64,000 nt of DNA from Hyunsoonleella ulvae (lineage in GTDB: Bacteria; Bacteroidota; Bacteroidia; Flavobacteriales; Flavobacteriaceae), in NCBI RefSeq assembly GCF_016827605.1, contig NZ_JAEPJQ010000002.1:558001-622000 (forward strand). The letters run 5' to 3'. A program made the translations under genes and the position numbers. The notes beneath the pieces are model-generated. The model saw only the letters and a program-made list of their open reading frames with translations. It did not search any database and was not told the DNA's origin. Shown here in pieces: positions 57,133 to 64,000 of the stretch (positions are counted from its first letter, which is position 1; each line of letters begins with the position of its first letter).

Positions 57133-57942
57133 TTATTTGGCAGCCACCAGATGTTTCATAGTTTCATAAGAAGACAGTTTACGCACACTGTCTAGGAACA
57201 CTTCTGGTGTTGGAAGGTATTTCCCTTCTGCTGGCCATTTATCTCCTATTTCAGGTTTTTCACTTTCTTTAAAAGCTTCTATTTCATCTAAATACTCCAT
57301 GTAGATATCCACTGTACCTTTTGCATAAGAATTAAGCACAGCTACAGTTTCCTTATAGGTTAAGGAGTCCTTTGGATATTGCCATGTGGTTGCCCCCATT
57401 ACATCTCCTAATTCCCAATCAGACTTTGTGGTTTGTGGATGCTTGTTATGACATGTTACACAAGCCCCTGCACTAGCTAAATCTGCAAACATAGCTGTGT
57501 GCAGTTTTTGCTCTTCATCATAGAAAAATTGTGGTTTTTGATCTTTTTTAATTTGAGCAAACAACTCCGCTTGTTTACCCTCAAACTTATTAGCAGCATT
57601 TACTGGGAAATCAGACCCTAGATACAACCCTAAAGGCACAGGACCTTTTCTGATACTTGTTGCAACCCCCCTTAAAAACAATGCAGGTAAAGGTCCCGCT
57701 TCAACATCATCCTTTCTCCAGTCTTCATCAAACTTCATTCCCTGTTTTTTACCTTTACCAACAATAGCTTTGGTATACAATGTTCTTGTAACATCGTTTT
57801 CTTTTGCTACCATTTCTAAAACCTCTTCTACCGCAAATACTTTTTCTTCTCCTGCTTGGTCTGATTTTTCTTCAGGTACTCCTCCACAAGAATAAAATAC
57901 TAATGCTAAAGCTGATACGAATAATAATTTAGTAATTTTCAT
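57133..57942 (-). CDS. DUF3365-like monoheme c-type lipoprotein
   Basis: 269 residues with a lipoprotein signal ending FYSCGG (Cys19). One heme c site, CVTCH, at 161-165. The region around it (FADLASAGACVTCHNKHP) and the preceding helix/strand pattern resemble DUF3365 (Tll0287-like) periplasmic heme domains, sensors or electron carriers of unsettled role. It is 107 bp after the globin gene and 57 bp before the four-His membrane protein gene. I infer a periplasmic electron carrier or redox sensor in the same system. Heme ligation is by motif only. Confidence 0.78.
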   Translation of the reverse strand: MKITKLLFVSALALVFYSCGGVPEEKSDQAGEEKVFAVEEVLEMVAKENDVTRTLYTKAIVGKGKKQGMKFDEDWRKDDVEAGPLPALFLRGVATSIRKGPVPLGLYLGSDFPVNAANKFEGKQAELFAQIKKDQKPQFFYDEEQKLHTAMFADLASAGACVTCHNKHPQTTKSDWELGDVMGATTWQYPKDSLTYKETVAVLNSYAKGTVDIYMEYLDEIEAFKESEKPEIGDKWPAEGKYLPTPEVFLDSVRKLSSYETMKHLVAAK

Positions 57943-58049
57943 CTGTTAATTTTTATTGTTAGATATGAGTGTGATTTAATTTGCCATGAAACATGTTGGC
58001 TAGCATTTTAAATGCTACGCTTATGGCACACCATTAATTTTTGAGCTGA

Positions 58050-58463
58050 TTAATATGCTGCTTCAATCATTACACTAGACATTACGCCATAAACGTCTGT
58101 CCAAGCAGTTTTAACTTCTGGAGTAAAATCGTCTCCTAATCCAGCTTCCAGAGTTCCTAGTAAAGCAGCTCCCACTGTGTCATAATGAAAAGCCTCTACC
58201 TTATAATCCACATGTCTTTTAGCAAGATCTTTTAATACAGGTATTAACGCCTCCAAATTACTTAATCCTGCTACTGCTGCTGCTAGCATAGACATTAGTT
58301 TATTCCCTTGGGTTTTCATAGCTTCATCACTACTTGGAAATAATGGTTTTAAATTTGGATCTAGCTCGAACAGTTTAGTGTAAAATATTTCAGCTGCTTG
58401 GGGCGCAATGGGTTTTACCTTTTCAAAAGAATCTTGTACTAATGTTACTGTTTTTGCTTCCAT
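58050..58463 (-). CDS. Single-domain globin (flavohemoglobin/Vgb type)
   Basis: 137 residues, no signal. The proximal heme ligand is H84 in AKRHVDYKVEAFHY, the same context as in Vitreoscilla hemoglobin and flavohemoglobins. Tyr28 in IFYTKLF is the B10 tyrosine and Gln52 the E7-type residue, both common in O2/NO-binding bacterial globins. The reductase half of a flavohemoglobin is missing, but a separate FAD/2Fe-2S reductase is encoded in the same cluster. NO detoxification is the likely role (inferred). The gene heads the cluster under a promoter with the 20-bp palindrome. Confidence 0.9.
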   Translation of the reverse strand: MEAKTVTLVQDSFEKVKPIAPQAAEIFYTKLFELDPNLKPLFPSSDEAMKTQGNKLMSMLAAAVAGLSNLEALIPVLKDLAKRHVDYKVEAFHYDTVGAALLGTLEAGLGDDFTPEVKTAWTDVYGVMSSVMIEAAY

Positions 58464-58494
58464 AATTATAATAAGTTAGTCTGTTTATTTAAAA

Positions 58495-58527
58495 AGTAAG
58501 TATTAATACTTACTGTAAACAAAAATA
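58495..58527 (-). promoter_or_regulatory. Globin promoter with 20-bp perfect palindrome
   Basis: On the minus strand TATTTTTG (58527-58520) fits the -7 consensus. The perfect palindrome AGTAAGTATTAATACTTACT (58514-58495) begins 6 bp further on, covering the expected start of transcription. Its core TAAGTAT-N2-ATACTTA is also in front of the nitrate-transport operon. Confidence 0.65.
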
Positions 58528-58653
58528 AAGTGTATAACTCTAACTAATTATGAAATACTACAGTAGCAAAACATCTTTTACAACATTACAAAAACTGATA
58601 AAACGCAGGAAAATCAATAATTGAATAAAAAAAGGGGTAAAAACTAAGTATAA

Positions 58654-59385
58654 TTAACTATCTAAGAAATAGTTATGGTCGCTTATTTCTTTTCTAAGCA
58701 TTTGAATGTTATTGATACCTATCTTTTTACCTTGGGCAGAAATTAACTTTTCTTTCTTTAAAGCTGAGAATACACGAATAACTTGCTCTTCAGTAGTACC
58801 AGAATAATCAGCATATTCTCTGCGGCTAAGTGGTAAGTTTAAAAAACCGTTTAACTCTCCAAACTTTCTGTGAATGTATAACAAAGAATCGATAACACGC
58901 TCTCGAACCGTCATTTGTGAAATAGATTTCACTTTATTCTCACTTCTATTAAGTTCGTTAGCATAAAACATCATCATATCATAAGTAAGCTTGGGATTAG
59001 CCATTAGGGTTTCCTGCAAATGTTCTTTTGAAAAATAGTGCAACTTTACATCTTGCAGTGCAATGGCTCCGATGGAATAGAACTCTTGTGTACCAAAACC
59101 ACGATGACCGATAATTTCGCATGGTTTGGCAAAGCGTACTATTTGCTCTCTTCCATTAATTCCTGTTCTAAATACTTTTACCGTACCACTTTTTAGAAAG
59201 AAAAGACCGTTTACAGGAGCTCCCTCCATAATAAACTGTTGTCCTTTTTTACATTTTAATACAGTACTTTGTTGCGCTAAACTTGAACTAAACAATACTT
59301 CGTAGTGGTTGTTTATGAGACAGTTTGGATTTTCGCATGTATCACATGCGCCTTCTTTTCTTTGTTCTATTTTACCACTAATCAC
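58654..59385 (-). CDS. CRP/FNR-family regulator with N-terminal cysteine cluster
   Basis: 243 residues. The N-terminus has C14, C17 and C22 (CDTCENPNC), an FNR-like spacing; C45 or C89 could be the fourth ligand of an iron-sulfur cluster. The cyclic-nucleotide-fold domain (GQQFIMEGAPVNGLFFL) spans about 45-150. The C-terminal winged helix has RREYADYSGTTEEQVIRVFS as the HTH. I infer an oxygen- or NO-sensing regulator of the nearby nitrate and globin genes, possibly through the TAAGTATTWATACTTA palindrome. No copy of that palindrome is seen at its own promoter. Confidence 0.85.
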   Translation of the reverse strand: MISGKIEQRKEGACDTCENPNCLINNHYEVLFSSSLAQQSTVLKCKKGQQFIMEGAPVNGLFFLKSGTVKVFRTGINGREQIVRFAKPCEIIGHRGFGTQEFYSIGAIALQDVKLHYFSKEHLQETLMANPKLTYDMMMFYANELNRSENKVKSISQMTVRERVIDSLLYIHRKFGELNGFLNLPLSRREYADYSGTTEEQVIRVFSALKKEKLISAQGKKIGINNIQMLRKEISDHNYFLDS

Positions 59386-59552
59386 AATACTAAAAATTGG
59401 TTATTCATATAATTCAAACTAAGCAACACTGTGCTTTTATTTTACACCTAATAAAGAATTTCTTGAAACTTACTATCCCTAGGGCAAGCCACAGGAGTAT
59501 TTCACTGGTTTCATTTTGGCTTTAGGCCAAAAATCGAAATTCTGTATTTTAG

Positions 59553-59572
59553 ATTCCCGTTTTCACGGGAAT
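59553..59572. repeat. Hairpin repeat ending GGAATGACA
   Basis: ATTCCCGT and ACGGGAAT pair around TTTC, followed by GACA. It is the same design as the repeat at 38544-38563 and lies between the FNR-like gene and the rubredoxin-tailed gene. Confidence 0.6.
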
Positions 59573-59630
59573 GACAATTTCAACGGAAACCCCGATGCAA
59601 GCATACGGGGAATTCTTTTCGATTAAACAG

Positions 59631-61070
59631 CTAAGTATTATTTACAAGTTGCAATGTTTTCTTCACAAAACTCTGTTTTGGTGACTCACATAGTGAACAT
59701 CTATAGGTGTCTGGTAATTTCTCAAATGGGGTATTTGGTGGAATATTTTGCGTAACATCTCCATAAGCATCACTATACACTGTTAAACATTCTGAACATT
59801 GGTGCACCTCTTCCTCCCTACTTACTTTTGATACTTCTGGTTGCGTTCCTTCCTCATTTTCATCACCTAAACGTTCAAAATACAATTTACTTAACTCCAT
59901 TAACAAGCCTGGTAACTCTACCTTATCCACATCCTGAACATGTACAATGTATTCGCGTGTATTTGGATCAAAATTTTTCGCATACAGTAGGTTGTAGGTA
60001 TCTCGTATTTTAAAGCCTCTTTCTACTTCTGGTTGCCTGTTCTTCTCTACAACAATTGATGTAAAGTTGTAGGTATCACTATCGTAACTGGTAATTCCAA
60101 AAGTAAGTCCGTAAGTACTTATATCATTTTGGTCAAAATTTGTTACTAAGTACTTTTTTAAATTTAGCGCTTCTTTATCATTCACAGGAAGGTGCCAATT
60201 CATTTCAAGCATAGAATGACGAACATTAATCCCATATTTACCTAAAAACTTTTCCCATTTCAATTTGGAGTGTAGTGGGATACCTTTAACTATAAATGAT
60301 TTCCAAGGTGTGATGGATATTTTTCCTATTTTATTTTCTGAACACAAATCGCACATGGCTTTTAAAAATGGTAAGTCGTAACGATTGTTTCTCCAATATA
60401 GCCCTAACCAGTAGCGATCTGGACCAATACGGTTCATCCCTTCATAATACGGGAAAGGGTAAAAAGGCACTTCTAAAGGTTTATCTACGGTTCTATTATT
60501 GGTTTCTACGGCATCATTTACCAAATCAAAAACCATATCTACAGTTTCGGGCTCTTCAATTAAAATATTCTCTACAGCTAGTTCTACCTTATCCATATCC
60601 CAACTATAAATCAAAGCTGGATACATTTTGGTTTTTTCCCAACCTGGCAATCGTAAGTATAGATACCAATAATCCTCATGCTCTGAAGCTATAAAATTTA
60701 CATTACCCGTAAATAATGGTACTAAACGTTGCTTGGGATCTATAACATTAATCCTGAGTTTTGGATCGTGCTTAAACTGTTCTAAAACATACAGGTAACG
60801 ATCGCTTGTTAACCATGAGGTACTTGGTAAAATTTCTGAAGACACATAGGAAGACGCTATGTTTTCCACACCGTCTCGCTTAGGTTTTACAAATTTTATT
60901 TTATCAAATTGACTAAACTTACTTTCATCAATTTGCTCTGGAAAAATGATGTCTTGTCGAGACCCAAAGGATATGGCATCCAAACCTAAACCTTCAGCCG
61001 CTTCACATATATACTTTAATTCCCCTGGCGATAATACTCCACCATTAATCATTAATCTGTACGGTTCCAT
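59631..61070 (-). CDS. Nitrite/sulfite-reductase-like protein with C-terminal rubredoxin domain
   Basis: 479 residues, cytoplasmic. The first 400 residues resemble the ferredoxin-like half-domains of nitrite/sulfite reductases (MINGGVLSPGELKYICEAAE at the start), but the four cysteines expected for siroheme/4Fe-4S binding are not visible. The C-terminus is a rubredoxin-type domain with C425, C428, C458 and C461. I infer a partner that passes electrons to nitrate or nitrite reductase rather than a full siroheme enzyme. Its ATG overlaps the stop of the nitrate reductase gene by one base (TAATG), implying co-translation. Confidence 0.7.
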   Translation of the reverse strand: MEPYRLMINGGVLSPGELKYICEAAEGLGLDAISFGSRQDIIFPEQIDESKFSQFDKIKFVKPKRDGVENIASSYVSSEILPSTSWLTSDRYLYVLEQFKHDPKLRINVIDPKQRLVPLFTGNVNFIASEHEDYWYLYLRLPGWEKTKMYPALIYSWDMDKVELAVENILIEEPETVDMVFDLVNDAVETNNRTVDKPLEVPFYPFPYYEGMNRIGPDRYWLGLYWRNNRYDLPFLKAMCDLCSENKIGKISITPWKSFIVKGIPLHSKLKWEKFLGKYGINVRHSMLEMNWHLPVNDKEALNLKKYLVTNFDQNDISTYGLTFGITSYDSDTYNFTSIVVEKNRQPEVERGFKIRDTYNLLYAKNFDPNTREYIVHVQDVDKVELPGLLMELSKLYFERLGDENEEGTQPEVSKVSREEEVHQCSECLTVYSDAYGDVTQNIPPNTPFEKLPDTYRCSLCESPKQSFVKKTLQLVNNT

Positions 61071-64000
61071 TATGCTAATACTTTTGAATTTTGAAGTATT
61101 TCCCTAACTTCTGTTTTACAACTTCCACAGCCTATACCTGCTCCGGTTTTATTACATAACTCTGTAAAATCTGTACACCCTTTAGCTATGGTTTCCTCTA
61201 TATTTCCTTGCCCTACCTGACTACATGAACATACAAGCTTTCCTATTATTGGTGCATCATTGGATGCCCCCCTAAGCAGAGTATTTCGCTTATCTGCCAT
61301 TTCAATTTTACTCTCAATCATGGTTTTAAATTCGGCAAATTCGTTTTTATCACCCATTAAAACTGCTCCTACCAAAAGGTCATCTTTTACGATACATTTT
61401 TTGTAATAGCGCTTCTTGATGTCTGTGAAAATAATTTCTTCGTAGCTATCATCATGCTCTGGCACACTAATATCACCTATACTACATAAATTCAAATCAT
61501 TGAATTTTAAGATATTCATTAATACAGAACCATTATAGGAACTACTAATGTCTCCAGCTATAAAATTAGCTAAAATATTAGCTTGTTCTTCTGCTGCTGA
61601 TGTAATACCAAACAATTGATTGTTGTATTCGGCAATCTCTCCTATGGCAAAAATATCTGAATGGGACGACTGTAAATGTTGGTTTACCTTAACACCCCTA
61701 CTACACTCTATTCCATTTGCCCTAGCAATATCTACATTAGGAATTGTACCTATGGCGTACACAATGGCATTGGCTGTAATGTACTTTCCGCTTTTTAAAG
61801 TAATGTTTAGTTCTCCTGTATCTTCATCATCAAACACTGTACTTACTTCATTATCAAAATAAATTTGAATGCCGCGTTCTTGCACATCCAAAGCTAACAG
61901 CTTACTAGAAACTTTATCCAGCTGACGCTCCATTAAACGCGATGCACGTTGTATAATGGTTATTTTGGCATTTTTATGCTTCATGGCCGCTGCTAACTCT
62001 AAACCAAGTAATCCACCTCCCACAATAACCACATGTTGTTCCTCTGGAGGCAAACCTGTGGCATCTAAGTGTTTTTTAAACTTATCTGCATCAATTTTAT
62101 TACGCATGGTAAATCGCCCTGGCAAATCTATCTGCACATCTTTTGGTACAAAAGCCCGGCTTCCCGTGGCTAAAATTAATTTATCAAACGCATGCGCTAA
62201 CCCCTTACTATCGGTGACTACCTTATTTTCCTTATCTATCTTTGAAATTGTGGTTTCAGGGTATAGGTTTATATTAAGTTTCTCTAACTCTGCTTTTTTA
62301 ATTTTTAGAAGCTGTTCCCATGATAATTCCTCTGTGACATACTCTGGCAACAGTACCCTATTGTAAAATAGGTTAGGTTCCTTTGAAAACACATGAATTT
62401 CGTCAGTTGCATTTTGTTCCCTGTAATTCTGAACAAAACGAAATGCAGCAGCTCCAGCACCTGCTATGATAATTTTTTCGGCTTTCTTTTTATATTTTGA
62501 AACTATTACACGCGTAAACTTAAAGTCTGGCTCTTTGGATGTTGGGTCTACGTGTGTGTTAGTTAAATTATTCGTACGGTTTAAGGTACTCTGTAATTGT
62601 TTTCCCCAGTGCATTGGCAAGAACACCACGCCTTTTTTTATGTTATCGGTAACTTTAGCACGCACCCTTACTTCTCCATTTTCGCTTTTTATTTCTGCGA
62701 TATCTCCATCTTCGATTTTATATAAATAGGCATCTACCGGGTGAACCTCCAATACTGGCTTGGGGTAATGCGTTTTTAAACGCGACACTTTACCAGTTTT
62801 AGTCATGGTATGCCATTGATCTCTGATACGTCCTGTTGTTAAAATTAATGGATAGTCATCGTTTGGCAATACCGATGTATTCTCTATGGTACTTGGCACA
62901 TTAAACTTTGCTTTTTGAGATGGTGTGTAAAATTTTTTATCTTCAAACAGTCTGGATGTACCTTGATGTTTATGCTCTGGAACTGGCCACTGGAACGTAC
63001 CTTCGTTTTTAAGCCTGTCGTAATTTAAGTAAGACACATCAATATTTGTACCCTTTGTCATGGAAGCGTACTCATCATAAATCTCACTAGCACTATTAAA
63101 GTTAAAGCCTCTAAAGCCCATTCGTTGTGCGAAATCGCAGAAAATTTCTACATCTGGCCTTGCTTCTCCTGGAGCTTCAATCTCTTTTGGTAGGTAGGAA
63201 ATTCGTCGTTCAGAATTCGTCATCGTACCTTCTTTCTCCAGCCATGCTGCTGCTGGTAGTACTAAATCACCAAAAGCAACTGTATCTGATTTATGAGATA
63301 TATCTTGAACCACAACAAACTTTGCGTTTTTCATGGCTTTTTCTACACGATTTAAATTTGGTAAGCTTACTAGAGGGTTTGTACATGCAATCCAAACCGC
63401 TTTCATTTTACCACTTTCCAAAGCATCGAACATTTCGGTTGCGGTTAATCCTGGTTTAGGATTAATTTGTTCTACACCCCAAAACTGAGCTACTTCCCTA
63501 CGATGCTCTTCGTTCATTAAATCTTTATGAACTGCTAAAAGATTTGCCATTCCCCCTACTTCTCGTCCACCCATAGCATTGGGCTGTCCTGTTAACGAAA
63601 ATGGCCCCGCTCCTGGTTTTCCAACTTGACCTGTAATCAGGGATAAATTTAATAACGATACATTTTTATCAGTACCCACGACACTTTGGTTTAGCCCCAT
63701 GGCCCACATACTGATAAACCCTTTAGACAGCCCAATGATATCAGCTGCTTTTCGTATGTCTTTCTCTGAAACACCACATAGTTTTGACGCTTGCTTAAGT
63801 GATGTTTTAAAGATTAAATCTTTATAATCTTGGAAGCCTTCTGTGTAATTTTTGATAAAATCTTCATCTATTAAACCACGCTTGTATAAACATCTTCCAA
63901 TGGCATTATACAATACCACATCAGTTCCTGGCAATAGTTGTAAATGTAAATCTGCAAAGTTAGCTGTATCTGTTTTTCTAGGGTCTACAACTATAATTTT
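61070..64000 (-). CDS. Assimilatory nitrate reductase fused to NirB-like FAD domain and BFD cluster (5' end off window)
   Basis: 976 residues are visible and the frame stays open to the right edge; the TTG at 63934 is internal. Parts in order: molybdopterin-binding nitrate reductase (NasA-type, about the first 500 visible residues, with WAMGLNQSVVGTDKN and GQPNAMGGREVGG), an FAD/NAD(P) oxidoreductase domain like the N-terminal part of NirB (IIIAGAGAAAFRF, VIVGGGLLGLELA), and a C-terminal BFD-type 2Fe-2S segment (CSCSQVGQG and GAGIGCGSCK). It should reduce nitrate to nitrite with NAD(P)H as the donor in one polypeptide. The missing N-terminus would carry the Fe4S4 motif of NasA. Confidence 0.88.
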   Translation of the reverse strand, partial: KIIVVDPRKTDTANFADLHLQLLPGTDVVLYNAIGRCLYKRGLIDEDFIKNYTEGFQDYKDLIFKTSLKQASKLCGVSEKDIRKAADIIGLSKGFISMWAMGLNQSVVGTDKNVSLLNLSLITGQVGKPGAGPFSLTGQPNAMGGREVGGMANLLAVHKDLMNEEHRREVAQFWGVEQINPKPGLTATEMFDALESGKMKAVWIACTNPLVSLPNLNRVEKAMKNAKFVVVQDISHKSDTVAFGDLVLPAAAWLEKEGTMTNSERRISYLPKEIEAPGEARPDVEIFCDFAQRMGFRGFNFNSASEIYDEYASMTKGTNIDVSYLNYDRLKNEGTFQWPVPEHKHQGTSRLFEDKKFYTPSQKAKFNVPSTIENTSVLPNDDYPLILTTGRIRDQWHTMTKTGKVSRLKTHYPKPVLEVHPVDAYLYKIEDGDIAEIKSENGEVRVRAKVTDNIKKGVVFLPMHWGKQLQSTLNRTNNLTNTHVDPTSKEPDFKFTRVIVSKYKKKAEKIIIAGAGAAAFRFVQNYREQNATDEIHVFSKEPNLFYNRVLLPEYVTEELSWEQLLKIKKAELEKLNINLYPETTISKIDKENKVVTDSKGLAHAFDKLILATGSRAFVPKDVQIDLPGRFTMRNKIDADKFKKHLDATGLPPEEQHVVIVGGGLLGLELAAAMKHKNAKITIIQRASRLMERQLDKVSSKLLALDVQERGIQIYFDNEVSTVFDDEDTGELNITLKSGKYITANAIVYAIGTIPNVDIARANGIECSRGVKVNQHLQSSHSDIFAIGEIAEYNNQLFGITSAAEEQANILANFIAGDISSSYNGSVLMNILKFNDLNLCSIGDISVPEHDDSYEEIIFTDIKKRYYKKCIVKDDLLVGAVLMGDKNEFAEFKTMIESKIEMADKRNTLLRGASNDAPIIGKLVCSCSQVGQGNIEETIAKGCTDFTELCNKTGAGIGCGSCKTEVREILQNSKVLA

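Noticed and set aside
61070-63934. The nitrate reductase frame could start at TTG 63934.
   Set aside because: The same frame continues without a stop to position 64000 and encodes conserved NasA-type sequence, so the true start lies beyond the window.

Overview
The window looks like chromosomal DNA of a marine flavobacterium (Bacteroidetes, Flavobacteriaceae-like). The evidence is low GC, TAnnTTTG-type -7 promoter boxes, type IX secretion (T9SS) C-terminal tails, a PorP/SprF-type outer-membrane protein with a gliding-motility-type adhesin, and many lipoprotein signals on surface enzymes. The genus cannot be fixed from this window.

Positions 1 to about 38,000 are a carbohydrate utilisation locus read almost entirely on the minus strand. 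Two PL28-type ulvan lyases with T9SS tails point to ulvan, the rhamnose-3-sulfate/uronate polysaccharide of green algae. Around them are three lipoprotein sulfatases, two GH106-type and four GH78-type alpha-L-rhamnosidases, a GH59-like beta-glycosidase, a Tat-exported lyase/dehydratase-like protein, two unclassified secreted proteins, a CBM9-like/PKD protein, an L-arabinose-isomerase-fold isomerase, the rhamnose/H+ symporter RhaT and an AraC-type regulator. Secreted lyases would cut ulvan, sulfatases and rhamnosidases would trim the oligosaccharides, and RhaT would import rhamnose. No SusC/SusD pair, uronyl hydrolase (GH88/GH105) or rhamnose kinase/aldolase is in view; they may lie left of position 1 or elsewhere. 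By eye, six probable transcription units share a tandem CAKG box with a 10-bp period (K = G or T), and the isomerase and araC regions share a 33-bp element.

Positions 38,200 to 43,000 are housekeeping: tRNA-Pro(GGG), thioredoxin reductase, a radical-SAM/DUF4130 DNA-repair pair and a D-2-hydroxyacid dehydrogenase.

Positions 43,000 to 64,000 are mostly nitrogen-oxide physiology. They hold an outer-membrane porin plus a nitrate-type ABC transporter (binding lipoprotein, permease, two ATPases), and an assimilatory nitrate reductase fused to a NirB-like FAD module and a BFD-type cluster (running off the right edge). A rubredoxin-tailed nitrite/sulfite-reductase-like protein overlaps the reductase gene, and an FNR-like regulator with an N-terminal cysteine cluster follows. 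A five-gene cluster encodes a globin, a DUF3365-like c-type cytochrome, a four-histidine membrane protein, an FAD/NAD/2Fe-2S reductase and a pentaheme cytochrome. A palindrome (TAAGTATTWATACTTA) overlaps the predicted promoters of both the nitrate-transporter and the globin clusters. Between them sit an unrecognised secreted protein and a PorP/SprF plus PKD-adhesin pair.
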